A stretch of DNA of 64,000 nt from Prevotella sp. P5-50 (GTDB lineage Bacteria; Bacteroidota; Bacteroidia; Bacteroidales; Bacteroidaceae): positions 62,001-126,000 of the forward strand of contig NZ_NPJA01000022.1 in assembly GCF_002251295.1 (NCBI RefSeq), in the 5' to 3' direction. Position 1 is the stretch's first letter; each line of letters opens with the position of its first letter. Position numbers and translations under genes: made by a program. A model generated the notes under the pieces. The model was not told where the DNA came from. It did no database searches and saw only the letters and a list, made by a program, of their open reading frames with translations. Of this stretch, positions 26,673 to 35,707 are shown piece after piece.

Positions 26673-27655
26673 AGCCATTGCAACAGTCGTTTCACAAATT
26701 GATGGAGCAACCACGCCAAGGGGATGGTCAGCACGATGGTCAACAGCGACGTGGGCCAGTAACCCAGATGGTAGGGACTGAGCCAAGCCATCACAAAGTG
26801 GTTGTGGATGAGATATGCCTCCAGACTCAATCCGCCGAAGAAAGCCCAGAAACGGTTGACGCGTTGGGGCAGTCGGCGAAATATTCTATTGAGCAACAGA
26901 ATGGCTGTCAGCGTCAAAGGGATATAAATCATGCGCTCTACGAAAAGTGGGAAACGCCCGTGAGATACCTGTTCGAGATAGATGCACGATGCGAAACATG
27001 CCACAAAGGTGATCAGGGCAAGCCATACGGCAGCACCGTCGATGCGCACTTCACGACGTACCATTTCACCGAAATTGATGCCAAGAAAGAAGATGGGCAC
27101 GCGGCTCCAGAAGATTTCCAGATGTCCCACAGCATGGTGGACGGGTATGATCCACTGCACCATGACACACCACAACACCATCAATACCACCGACCAACGA
27201 TAGATGGGGTGCTTGGTGATGAGTTTCATATAAGGTGGTGCCCAGAGATAAAGCATCATGATGGCGGGAATATACCAAAAAGTCAGCTCGTCGTGAAGCC
27301 AGAAATTCCAGTTGATGGTGATATTGCCTATCAGATCGATGATACTCCCGGTTTGCGGATTGAAGCGTGGAATATAGTAGAGCGATGCCATGATGAGCCA
27401 CGCAGGCAAGATGCGCAACAGGCGACGACGATAGAAACTCCAGGTGGAAGGTTGCTTCACCCAGGAGAACCAAAGGCCTATGCCACTAAGAAAGAGAAAT
27501 ATATCGACGCCGATATTGCCACAGCGACGGAGGCCAAAAAACAAATCGGTGCGGGGTAATCCCACATGGAAAAGGATGATGAAGAGCATGGCGGCTCCCA
27601 TCAGTTCGCCTCGAAAACGGCTGATATTTGCCAGTTCGATGTCCTTGGTACGCAT
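26669..27655 (-). CDS. Acyltransferase family 3 membrane protein
   Basis: 328 residues with about 10 membrane helices. The hallmark is ELMGAAMLFIILFHVGLPRT near the N-terminus, with the catalytic-type His in LFHV, then NIGVDIFLFLSGIGLWFS and FYRRRLLRILPAW. Such proteins move acetyl, succinyl or similar groups onto exported sugars. One base separates it from the second acyltransferase upstream, and it is coupled by ATGA to the HAD gene downstream. Confidence 0.88.
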   Translation of the reverse strand: MRTKDIELANISRFRGELMGAAMLFIILFHVGLPRTDLFFGLRRCGNIGVDIFLFLSGIGLWFSWVKQPSTWSFYRRRLLRILPAWLIMASLYYIPRFNPQTGSIIDLIGNITINWNFWLHDELTFWYIPAIMMLYLWAPPYMKLITKHPIYRWSVVLMVLWCVMVQWIIPVHHAVGHLEIFWSRVPIFFLGINFGEMVRREVRIDGAAVWLALITFVACFASCIYLEQVSHGRFPLFVERMIYIPLTLTAILLLNRIFRRLPQRVNRFWAFFGGLSLEAYLIHNHFVMAWLSPYHLGYWPTSLLTIVLTIPLAWLLHQFVKRLLQWL

Positions 27656-27656
27656 A

Positions 27657-28739
27657 CTATTTATCGCTTTGGGGTTGTGGTATCTGGTCTATCAATAGTC
27701 GCACCGCCCACGAAGCACCGATGACCACTACGACATAGAGCATCAGTCCGTCGTAAAGGTCGCCTCGCCATGCCACGGTGATAAAGAGTTTGCGAATGAT
27801 GGGGTGTGCCACAAACATGGCGGCTGACAGACCACCAAACCATGCCAACACATGGCCTGCACCTGCAGGTATGCTCTTGACAAATGCCACACTACCCACA
27901 ATGGCAATAACAGGAACCCACAGCCATGTCTGGAAGGTGTAGCTCATGACAAAAAGCAATATCAGCGACACCAGCAATATCACAGTCCAGACACCGCGTC
28001 CCCATAGGGGCATCGCCTTGCGCCACTGCTCATAGCGTGCCCAGAGGATGCCCATGCCGAAGGGCACCATGCCGCCAATGAAGTTATAGCGCAGTCGATT
28101 GAGGGTCTCGCCCTCTGGGTCGCATACCATTTGAAGAATCCAGCAGACTGCCATCAGCGCTACGGTCCATCCGTAATGGCGGCGATAGAGCAGGAAACGA
28201 TAGACGATATAGAGTTCTATCATCAGTCCGAAGAACCAATAGATGCCGGGCCAGATGATTTTATCGGGTGTGGGCAACACATTGATATACATCACCAACT
28301 GTGCCACTACATGATTCCAATGGAAGTGGAAACGCCCCGGAGTGACGGCATCGACCATGAGAAAGATGGTGAAACCCACGATGAGCATGCGCAAGAGTTT
28401 GAGATAATGGTAGCGCACAAACGACAAGCGGCGATCCAATGAATCGGCAGGGGCACTGCCACGCTCGTATTTCATCACCAGTCCGAAACCGCTGAGAAAG
28501 AGGAATACGGGTACACCGTAATGGCCAAAATACGAGAAAAGATGGGCAGGAAGCAGACTGTCGGGACTGGACAGCGCTTGCATCAGGCGGTCATTATTAG
28601 AGGTGAAAAACTGATACTCATTCTCCTTGACTATCGATCCCACGAAGTGACAATAGTTATGGAGCACGATGGCGATGATGGCGAGACCGCGCAAGGCGGC
28701 GCATTCGGTGCGCGTAAGGAGCGTAGGAGTGGTTTTCAT
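27657..28739 (-). CDS. Acyltransferase family 3 membrane protein
   Basis: 360 residues with many membrane segments. RTECAALRGLAIIAIVLHNYCHF gives the conserved helix with R and H, followed by FGHYGVPVFLFLSGFGLVMKYE and YHYLKLLRMLIVGF. It is distantly related to the adjacent acyltransferase, so the two may acylate different positions. Its ATG overlaps the preceding stop (TGATG at 28737-28741). Confidence 0.87.
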   Translation of the reverse strand: MKTTPTLLTRTECAALRGLAIIAIVLHNYCHFVGSIVKENEYQFFTSNNDRLMQALSSPDSLLPAHLFSYFGHYGVPVFLFLSGFGLVMKYERGSAPADSLDRRLSFVRYHYLKLLRMLIVGFTIFLMVDAVTPGRFHFHWNHVVAQLVMYINVLPTPDKIIWPGIYWFFGLMIELYIVYRFLLYRRHYGWTVALMAVCWILQMVCDPEGETLNRLRYNFIGGMVPFGMGILWARYEQWRKAMPLWGRGVWTVILLVSLILLFVMSYTFQTWLWVPVIAIVGSVAFVKSIPAGAGHVLAWFGGLSAAMFVAHPIIRKLFITVAWRGDLYDGLMLYVVVVIGASWAVRLLIDQIPQPQSDK

Positions 28740-30553
28740 CAGCGTGATGTCTTGTTCAGATGGTTATAATCGGTGGTCATCTTCAGCACTCGTGGCCGTT
28801 GGGTGTTATACTCGGCATTGAGCACATCATAGTCTTTACGATAGTAATTGGAGTGGATGCCACCAAGGAAAAGCAACGTATGGGGCAGCGCATCGGTCAT
28901 CAGCGGACGGTGGCGATACTCCTGTATGGCTTTCCATCCGTAGGGATGGGTCATGCGGTATTCATCGGAAGCCCATATCCAGAAAGGTATCTCAAATTCC
29001 TCGCGTGCCAACCGATAGTCGATATCGGCAGAATGCATGCGACCATAGAAGGGAAGACTGCCGTTGAAGCACTCCTCACCATGGTCGGGCACATAGATGA
29101 CGATGGCATTTTCGTTTTCAAAGCGACGGATAATCTGATCGACCACAGAGTCGTTGTAGAGCACAGCATTATCATAGTCGGCATTGATCTGCTGACGTTG
29201 TGGCGACAAGTCTGTGCGGTTATAGTCGGCAGGAGTAAACTTCCGACGGGTTTTCATCGGGAAGCGCGCACGGTAATCGACGTGCTGGCCCATGAGATGG
29301 AAGATGGTGAGCTGGTGGGGATAGCGTTTCTTTGCCACCATGCGGTCGTAGTCTTCAAGCAATCCTTCGTCGTAGCGATGGAGTTTGGAGTTGCGCTCGT
29401 CGAAGAGTGCACGGCTCAGCGTGGGATTGTTTAAGAAGAAGCCGCCACTGAAGTCATATACTTCTTCACCCGATTTGGGTAGGAATTGATTGGTAAGGAA
29501 CTTCACGTGATAGCCAGCTTTGCGGAAAACCTGCGGAAAGAGCGGACTGTCACACCACTCTCCATCGTCGCCAATACAGTGAAGTGAGAACATGTGCTTG
29601 AAAACAAAGCTTGTCAAGTTCCATGGAGCTACCACATCGGTGAACGCCACAAGGGTGCTATCCTGCATGCGCTGTAGCTGTCGGGGGGTAGTGGGCCGCT
29701 GGTAGCCATAGAGTTGAGAGCGATGACGGTTGTAACTCTCGCCGATGATGAGTACGATCTGCGGACTACGGAAGTCGCAACTCTCTACGCTGACATGCTC
29801 GGAAGTGGCAAGAAGACGATCCACCTGCTTCGCTGCCAATCGGTTGGCATAGAGACTAAACATCAAACGGTAGATGGGGAGATAGAGATTGGCACACCCC
29901 TTTTGGGTCAGTTCGTGTTCCACCTCTCCCAGATTGTGCTTGCTCATCAGGCGTACCGTGGCACACTTATTGTCCCAACAACGGGAACCGCAATGGATGA
30001 AAAAGGCAAAGGCAGCGATTCCTGCCAGTGCACTGAGCGTCCATACCACTGGGGGAGCGAGTCGTGGACCAACCATTTTATTGCTCCGCAACTGTTGTGC
30101 CACCATATTCCATGCCAGATGGAGCAGCGCGATAAGCAGTATGAGTCCTGTTTTAGAGGTGATGAGATCCCATCCGACGTAAGATTGCAGAAACTCGCCG
30201 GCTTCGCGTCCGGTGGTTTCGAAGAAGAGCATCAGCATAGTGGGGGTCAAAGTGGATTCGAAATGCACATAGCAGAACATGTCGATGAGTGCCACCGCAT
30301 AGAATATGAAAGCCAGAACGGCACGGATGACACGGCGCACTTTACGCGGGATTACCGCCAGAATAGCACACAACAGATAGAGATCGAAAAACAATTCGAC
30401 TGCCGACAACTCGTAGGGAACGGCACCGCGCAGGTGCAGTCGTATCTCTGTCTGTGTGCAGCAATATCCTAATGCATACATGAAGACAAAGAAGGAGGCA
30501 TTGGATCGGATAGGCCTCCAAAGCATGCTGATGATTCGCAACAATTTCTCCAT
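28739..30553 (-). CDS. Phosphoethanolamine-transferase-like membrane sulfatase-fold enzyme
   Basis: 604 residues with five N-terminal membrane segments (to about residue 190) and a periplasmic alkaline-phosphatase-fold domain. Metal ligands and catalytic motifs are IIGESYNRHRSQLYGY (Glu272), a nucleophile candidate Thr314 in APWNLTSFVF, FHLMGQHVDY and VPDHGEE. This matches the EptA/CptA/OpgE class, which moves phosphoethanolamine from phosphatidylethanolamine onto lipid A or glycans. Its place ahead of two acyltransferases supports surface modification. It is separated from nadD by 30 bp. Confidence 0.88.
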   Translation of the reverse strand: MEKLLRIISMLWRPIRSNASFFVFMYALGYCCTQTEIRLHLRGAVPYELSAVELFFDLYLLCAILAVIPRKVRRVIRAVLAFIFYAVALIDMFCYVHFESTLTPTMLMLFFETTGREAGEFLQSYVGWDLITSKTGLILLIALLHLAWNMVAQQLRSNKMVGPRLAPPVVWTLSALAGIAAFAFFIHCGSRCWDNKCATVRLMSKHNLGEVEHELTQKGCANLYLPIYRLMFSLYANRLAAKQVDRLLATSEHVSVESCDFRSPQIVLIIGESYNRHRSQLYGYQRPTTPRQLQRMQDSTLVAFTDVVAPWNLTSFVFKHMFSLHCIGDDGEWCDSPLFPQVFRKAGYHVKFLTNQFLPKSGEEVYDFSGGFFLNNPTLSRALFDERNSKLHRYDEGLLEDYDRMVAKKRYPHQLTIFHLMGQHVDYRARFPMKTRRKFTPADYNRTDLSPQRQQINADYDNAVLYNDSVVDQIIRRFENENAIVIYVPDHGEECFNGSLPFYGRMHSADIDYRLAREEFEIPFWIWASDEYRMTHPYGWKAIQEYRHRPLMTDALPHTLLFLGGIHSNYYRKDYDVLNAEYNTQRPRVLKMTTDYNHLNKTSR

Positions 30554-30583
30554 GATGATAATTTACTTATTTTTAGTTATCGT

Positions 30584-31165
30584 TTATTGATGATAGAATC
30601 GTTCTACGTCGGCAATAATACTATCGGGCACCATTCCAATGATGCTTTCGCCTCGTTGTATGCGGGCTCTGATGGCGGTGCTCGACACGTCAAGGAGCGG
30701 TGCATTTACCACGGTGAGGTGACAACAGGCATGGTCATCGTCGGCAGGAACCATCGTACTTCCGGGGCGTGGATAAACGATGATGGGGTATTTCCTACGG
30801 ATGTCGTCAGCGCGATACCAGCGATTGAAGAGATCCCAATTATCGCCTCCGATGATGAGCGAAAACGTATGGTCGGGAAAATCGGCGGTCAATGCCTCGA
30901 GAAGATTCCAAGTATAGGACGGTCGTGGCATGTGCATTTCGTAGTCGCTGACGTTGATATGAGGGTGACCCTGAAGGGCTTTCTCAGCCAATACCAGTCG
31001 CTTCTGGTCATCAAGCAAGTCGTTTTGCTGCTTCAGGGGATTGTGGGGTGACACCATCAGCCATATCTCATCGAGGCTGGTGTGGCGGAGAATCTCTTCC
31101 GCGAGTGCCACATGTCCACAGTGGATAGGGTTGAACGACCCTCCAAAGATGCCGATATGCTTCAT
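30584..31165 (-). CDS. nadD: Nicotinate-nucleotide adenylyltransferase
   Basis: 193 residues. The nucleotidyltransferase motif GIFGGSFNPIHCGHVALAEE carries the catalytic HxGH-type pair. PHNPLKQQ and the C-terminal signature VSSTAIRARIQRGESI complete the fold. It makes deamido-NAD from nicotinate mononucleotide and ATP. The ATG overlaps the gmk stop by 4 bp. Confidence 0.95.
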   Translation of the reverse strand: MKHIGIFGGSFNPIHCGHVALAEEILRHTSLDEIWLMVSPHNPLKQQNDLLDDQKRLVLAEKALQGHPHINVSDYEMHMPRPSYTWNLLEALTADFPDHTFSLIIGGDNWDLFNRWYRADDIRRKYPIIVYPRPGSTMVPADDDHACCHLTVVNAPLLDVSSTAIRARIQRGESIIGMVPDSIIADVERFYHQ

Positions 31166-31731
31166 CCGAGGAAGTCTTTGAGCAGTCGGAGTGCCTCTTG
31201 TTTGGCTGTTTCGAGGTCGTCGTTGACCACGATATGGTCAAATTTCGGGGCGAAGGTCAATTCGTATTCTGCCTTATCCAAACGCTGTTGGATGGCTTCG
31301 GGAGTATCGGTGGCGCGTCCTTCAAGGCGGCGGCGCAGTTCTTCTACCGATGGGGGTTGGATGAAAAGGCTCATGGCTTCATCGCCATAATACTTCTTGA
31401 TGTTTACTCCACCCTTCACATCGACGTCGAAGACGACATTCTGGCCTGCTTCACGCTGGCGTTCCACCTGTGCTTTGAGTGTTCCATAGAAGCGGTCGGT
31501 ATAGACCTCTTCATATTCAAGAAACTCGCCATTGGCTATTTTCTGACGGAATTCGTCGGGTTGCAGAAAGAAATAATCCACTCCATCCTGCTCTGTTCCG
31601 CGTGGTTGGCGACTGGTGCAGGATACGGAGAAATAGAGCTTCAGCTCTGGATGTTGCTCCATCAGCCAACGCACGATAGTCGATTTGCCGCTGCCGGATG
31701 GGGCTGAAACGATGATGAGCTTTCCTTTCAT
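31162..31731 (-). CDS. gmk: Guanylate kinase
   Basis: 189 residues. P-loop SAPSGSGKSTIVRWL, GMP-binding SCTSRQPRGTEQDGVDYFF, and EYEEVYTDRFYGTL. It converts GMP to GDP. Second gene of the yicC-gmk-nadD run, 7 bp after yicC. Confidence 0.97.
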   Translation of the reverse strand: MKGKLIIVSAPSGSGKSTIVRWLMEQHPELKLYFSVSCTSRQPRGTEQDGVDYFFLQPDEFRQKIANGEFLEYEEVYTDRFYGTLKAQVERQREAGQNVVFDVDVKGGVNIKKYYGDEAMSLFIQPPSVEELRRRLEGRATDTPEAIQQRLDKAEYELTFAPKFDHIVVNDDLETAKQEALRLLKDFLG

Positions 31732-31738
31732 AGGCGAT

Positions 31739-32614
31739 TTAGAGTGCGTTGAGCACTTGTTCTTTGATTTGTTCCAATTCGTCTTTCATCTTCACCACAA
31801 TGTTCTGCATCTCTGCCTGATTGCTTTTCGAACCGGTGGTATTGATTTCGCGACCCATCTCTTGGGCGATAAAGCCGAGCTTTTTACCCTGTCCGGCATG
31901 GTCTGCCATGGTTTCGCGGAAATATTTCAGATGGTTTGCCAAGCGCTGTTTCTCTTCGCTGATATCCAGTTTCTCGATATAGTAGATGAGTTCTTGTTCC
32001 AAACGGTTTTTGTCGTATTCGGCAGAAGGTATCTGTTTGAGTCCATCTACAATGCGAGTACGAATCTTCTCCACACGACTTTTCTCGTAGGGTTCGATGC
32101 TTTGGAGCAGTGCTTCGATATTGTCGATCTTCTCAGCAAACTTCTTTTGCAGAGCTGCACCTTCCTGAATACGGAAGTCAACAAGGTTTTTGATGGCCTG
32201 CTCGACTGCTTGTCGTGCCACTTCCCACTCTTCATCGGTCAGTGTTTCCACTTCTGTCTTTGCCATAACATCGGGCATGCGGGTCAGTGTCTGCAACCAA
32301 TCCACCTGCTGTCCGATAGCATTAGCCTCAACAAAAGAGCGCAACTGATCGTAATAGTTCTGCATCAATGCGGTGTTGATGGTAGTGGCATCAACTGTGA
32401 CATCCTTTTCTACCCAGAGTGACATTTCCACTTTTCCGCGCAGCAAATGCTTTGCTATGAGTTGGCGCACCTCCATTTCTTTCTCACGATAGAGTGGTGC
32501 TATACGAGTGGTTAGGTCAAGTTGCTTGGAATTGAGCGACTTGATTTCCACATTAATCTTCTTTTCTTTGAATGCTACTACGGCTTTACCGTAGCCTGTC
32601 ATTGACTGTATCAT
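31739..32614 (-). CDS. yicC: YicC-family endoribonuclease
   Basis: 291 residues. The N-terminal signature IQSMTGYGKA leads into VEIKSLNSKQLDL. The C-terminal DUF1732 part has LEQELIYYIEKLDISEEKQR and FIAQEMGREINTTGSKSN. YicC proteins are RNases linked to small-RNA turnover. It is the first gene of the long minus-strand unit, with its promoter about 104 bp upstream. Confidence 0.94.
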   Translation of the reverse strand: MIQSMTGYGKAVVAFKEKKINVEIKSLNSKQLDLTTRIAPLYREKEMEVRQLIAKHLLRGKVEMSLWVEKDVTVDATTINTALMQNYYDQLRSFVEANAIGQQVDWLQTLTRMPDVMAKTEVETLTDEEWEVARQAVEQAIKNLVDFRIQEGAALQKKFAEKIDNIEALLQSIEPYEKSRVEKIRTRIVDGLKQIPSAEYDKNRLEQELIYYIEKLDISEEKQRLANHLKYFRETMADHAGQGKKLGFIAQEMGREINTTGSKSNQAEMQNIVVKMKDELEQIKEQVLNAL

Positions 32615-32717
32615 GCTGTCGTTATCGTTTTTTCGAGCAATTGTTATCTGTTGCTACACTCTTGTTTACCTAATATTATTCTTATAGTACAAATCTCTTT
32701 CTCTATAATATTAGGTG

Positions 32718-32785
32718 CAAAGGTAGTGCAAACCGAGCGAAATACAAAGAAAAATACCTTTTTTTCTTTTATTCAGAGGTTCCAA
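32718..32785 (-). promoter_or_regulatory. Hairpin-promoter element upstream of yicC
   Basis: On the minus strand TTTG (32745-32748), 19 bp, then TACCTTTG (32718-32725). The region upstream folds as an imperfect palindrome of AATAAAAGAAAAA and TTTTTCTTTGTATTTC. Its -33 to -7 sequence is identical to the second element before metG. Confidence 0.75.
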
Positions 32786-32947
32786 CAAAGTATGCACATC
32801 GTAATTACCGAATATATACTACGTTTTAGTCCGATGCAGAGAGTTATGGTTCTCTGCCTCGGACTAATAGGTATTATCGCCTTATACCATACGGTTTTGT
32901 ATCACAAAACCGTATGGTAGGCTCCACTAAAGAAACGGCAAAAGGGA

Positions 32948-33589
32948 TTAATCATACATTTTTCTTTGAAAGCCACCTGTTGCAGATTCCTCATATTCAT
33001 GACCGTCATTCCCTGTATAGGTATTCATACCTGTTTTACGAACTCTGACGGAATGACCATATTGATCGCTGATTAATATCTCATCATCATCATCTGATTT
33101 TCTTTTTGATGATTTTTTAGATCCTCTATCTGAGAAGAATATCAACGGTATAATAACCAAAACGAATATGGACGCTATCATTGTCAAGTATAGCATCTCA
33201 ACAACAGCTGCTCTGAAACTACCGAGTTGCTTTGTTCGCAAGAGAAGTAAAAGGACTTGATATACCAAGAGTGCCCCTACCATGATATCCAGATTAGAGG
33301 TAAAGTAATAGGTGATGCCACATACTGTGGCCGCTATAAGTGGGCGAAAACACTTTGCTCCTATATCTGCAACATCCATATCAGCCATCTTATCGAACAT
33401 GCCTGGGACATCTACACCAAAGAATGCAAACAGTATATAGCCTCAATGTATCATACCGAGTTTATTCAGGTATTGGGGAGAATCCCACACTGTAAGGTCT
33501 TCGTCGGTTACAACCCAACGGCGTTGCGCATCAATACAGACTACTGAGATGTAAGACAAAAGGATAAATAGAATTGTGCGTTTCAACAT
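32948..33589 (-). pseudogene. Membrane protein gene interrupted by a single in-frame TGA
   Basis: From ATG 33587-33589 the frame encodes a signal peptide and MLKRTILFILLSYISVVCID...RRWVVTDEDLTVWDS..., then meets TGA at 33443-33445 (codon 49). The very same frame continues without another stop through GYILFAFFGVDVPG to a 150-residue membrane part (from ATG 33400) with three hydrophobic segments and a charged tail (RGSKKSSKRKSDDDDE), ending at 32948. The sequence on both sides of the stop reads as one protein of 213 codons, where TGG (Trp) would fit. A point nonsense mutation, a sequencing error or UGA read-through would all explain it. The 150-residue piece could also be translated alone. Family not recognised. 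Confidence 0.7.
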
Positions 33590-33640
33590 AAAGATATTTA
33601 TTGTTTGGGGATTATATAATCAACAAATATCATATCCATA

Positions 33641-34108
33641 TTAGTATTCGGTCTTATCTGTCTTCTCGCGCCACATCTCAAAGGCTCGTTTAGCCTCGTG
33701 TTGCATCACTATTTCACTGGGTTTCTTACGATATTCAGGTTTCAGTTCGAGTTCTTGGTAGATGAAATCGTCGTCGAAACCAATGTCGGCAGCATCTTTT
33801 CTGTCATTCGCATAATAGATTTTGTCGAGGTGTGCCCAATAGATAGCACCCAAACACATAGGGCATGGCTCGCATGAGGTATAGATTTCGCACCCTGCCA
33901 AATCGTATGTTCCCAACACTTTTGTTGCTTTACGAATGGCACTAACCTCTGCGTGTGCAGTCGGGTCAAGGTCTATTGTGACGCAATTGGATGCTTCTGC
34001 CACAATCGCTCCATCTTTCACAATGACAGCACCAAATGGTCCACCACCATTCTTCACACTATTTTCCGATAGTTCAATGGCTCTTGCCATAAAGTCGTTC
34101 TTATTCAT
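33641..34108 (-). CDS. Nucleoside/guanine deaminase, CDA fold
   Basis: 155 residues. Zinc ligands are in PTAHAEVSAIRKA (His, with catalytic Glu) and SCEPCPMCLGAIYWA (two Cys). The C-terminal half, FDDDFIYQELELKPEYRK, resembles Bacillus GuaD-type guanine deaminase more than the tRNA deaminase TadA. It would convert guanine to xanthine in purine salvage. Its promoter is at 34133-34163. Confidence 0.88.
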   Translation of the reverse strand: MNKNDFMARAIELSENSVKNGGGPFGAVIVKDGAIVAEASNCVTIDLDPTAHAEVSAIRKATKVLGTYDLAGCEIYTSCEPCPMCLGAIYWAHLDKIYYANDRKDAADIGFDDDFIYQELELKPEYRKKPSEIVMQHEAKRAFEMWREKTDKTEY

Positions 34109-34132
34109 ATTCTATTTCTTTCTTTTTTGCCA

Positions 34133-34320
34133 CAAAGATACGATTAAGTGAGAGAAGAACAAAGAAAAACTCAGTTTTTTATTTGTTCTTCCGAACGTGA
34201 GTAGCGAAGAGACGTAGTCTCAAAGATAGTGCAAACCGAGAGAAATACAAAGAGAAACGTAGTTTTTCTTTTATTTCCGAGGTGCAGCCTATCGAAGAGG
34301 CATTGCCTCAAAGATAGTGC
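34133..34320 (-). promoter_or_regulatory. Stacked hairpin-promoter elements before the deaminase gene
   Basis: On the minus strand the nearest element has TTTG (34160-34163), 19 bp, and TATCTTTG (34133-34140), with a hairpin of GAACAAAGAAAAACT and mirrored arms. A second has TTTG (34248-34251), 19 bp, and TATCTTTG (34221-34228). A third has only the -7 box (34309-34316) and lacks the hairpin and -33 box. The modules are joined by short palindromes such as GAGGCATTGCCTC (34298-34310). Confidence 0.75.
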
Positions 34321-34417
34321 AAACCACCTTCTGCCTCCACGCCCATAGACGATTTTTCTCTAAAAAATAGAATGGAATTATAGAAAAACTTGTAATTTTG
34401 TAGCAAAATTAGAAGAT

Positions 34418-35692
34418 ATGAAAGTTCTGATAGTCAACACAAGCGAACGAACAGGTGGTGCAGCAGTGGCAGCTAAGCGTCTATTGGAGGCTCTAAACGG
34501 CAATGGTGTGAAAGCAAAAATGCTGGTAGGCACTAAAGAAAGTGATCATATCAGCGTAGCACAAATGCCTCATCAGAAACGGCTACACTGGAATTTTCTA
34601 TGGGAACGCCTGTGCATTTGGGTGCGCCTACGCTTTCAGCGCCGCCATCTCTTTGAAGTGGATATGGCAAATGCTGGTTGCGACATCACCAAACTGCCCG
34701 AATTTCGAGAAGCTGACATCATTCATCTCCACTGGATCAACCAAGGCACGCTATCGCTCAACGGCATCCGACGCATCCTGGAGAGTGGCAAACCGGTGGT
34801 GTGGACCATGCACGATATATGGCCTGCAACAGCCATCTGCCATCTTACACTCGGATGTGAACGGTTCAAAACCGCTTGTCAATACTGTCGGCTGCTGCCC
34901 GGTGGCGGTTCTGCCAACGACCTATCATCGTTGATATGGCGTCGCAAACAACACATGCTCGAGGGACGACACATCAGTTTCGTTGCTTGTAGCCAGTGGT
35001 TGGCAGGTGAGGCTCGACAGAGCGCACTGCTGAAAGGACAGACTGTCAGCGCTATCCCCAACCCTATCAGCACGTATATTTATCGACCAGGAGACAAAAC
35101 GGTTGCACGCCAACGCCTATCATTGCCTATCGATGACCGTATCATTCTATTTGTATCACAGCGCGCTACCAATCCCAACAAAGGTATGCAGTATCTGACG
35201 GAAGCCTGCCAACTATTAGCAAAGCGCTACCCCGACATGGTGGAACATACCGCAGTGGCTATCCTCGGCGGTCATGCCGAAGATGTAGTGGCGCAGTTGC
35301 CGTTCCGTTCCTACCCACTGGGCTATATCAGCAACGAGCAACGCATCGTCAGTGTCTATCAGGCTGCCGACGTCTTTGTATTGCCTTCACTCTCGGAGAA
35401 TCTTCCCAACACTATCATGGAGGCTATGGCATGTGGGTTGCCCAGCGTAGGATTCCGCATCGGAGGTATTCCCGAAGAGATTGACCATCAGCAGAATGGC
35501 TATGTAGCAGACTATTGCAGTGGTGAAGACCTTGCCAATGGCATTCGCTGGGCACTATCGGAAGCCGATCCGACTGCCGTTGGCAAAGCGTGTCTCGACA
35601 AGGTGGCACGCTGCTTTTCACAACAGCGTGTGGCACGACAGTATATTCAGGTTTATGAAAACGCTATGCGTCCGACCACAGCCAAACAATAA
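34418..35692 (+). CDS. Family 4 glycosyltransferase
   Basis: 424 residues, GT-B fold. The N-terminal half opens MKVLIVNTSERTGGAAVAAKRLLEAL. The C-terminal half has ILFVSQRATNPNKGM and the family E-x7-E region SLSENLPNTIMEAMACGLPSV. It contains GxGGAA-type acceptor and nucleotide sites as in capsule and LPS enzymes. A -7 box TAATTTTG lies at 34393-34400. A GT2 gene follows 15 bp later as an operon partner. Confidence 0.93.
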   Translation: MKVLIVNTSERTGGAAVAAKRLLEALNGNGVKAKMLVGTKESDHISVAQMPHQKRLHWNFLWERLCIWVRLRFQRRHLFEVDMANAGCDITKLPEFREADIIHLHWINQGTLSLNGIRRILESGKPVVWTMHDIWPATAICHLTLGCERFKTACQYCRLLPGGGSANDLSSLIWRRKQHMLEGRHISFVACSQWLAGEARQSALLKGQTVSAIPNPISTYIYRPGDKTVARQRLSLPIDDRIILFVSQRATNPNKGMQYLTEACQLLAKRYPDMVEHTAVAILGGHAEDVVAQLPFRSYPLGYISNEQRIVSVYQAADVFVLPSLSENLPNTIMEAMACGLPSVGFRIGGIPEEIDHQQNGYVADYCSGEDLANGIRWALSEADPTAVGKACLDKVARCFSQQRVARQYIQVYENAMRPTTAKQ

Positions 35693-35707
35693 TTTCCACT
35701 ATTATTC

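Noticed and set aside
26678..27559. 293-codon plus-strand frame opposite an acyltransferase
   Set aside because: Composition (H, D, Q-rich) is that of an antisense shadow; the minus-strand frame has clear family motifs.
28760..29434. Plus-strand frame opposite the PEtN-transferase-like gene
   Set aside because: Antisense shadow; no start context or motifs.
33443..33445. Selenocysteine or reassigned UGA
   Set aside because: Other genes in the window end at TGA and no SECIS-type hairpin is evident just downstream; a nonsense change or sequencing error is simpler.
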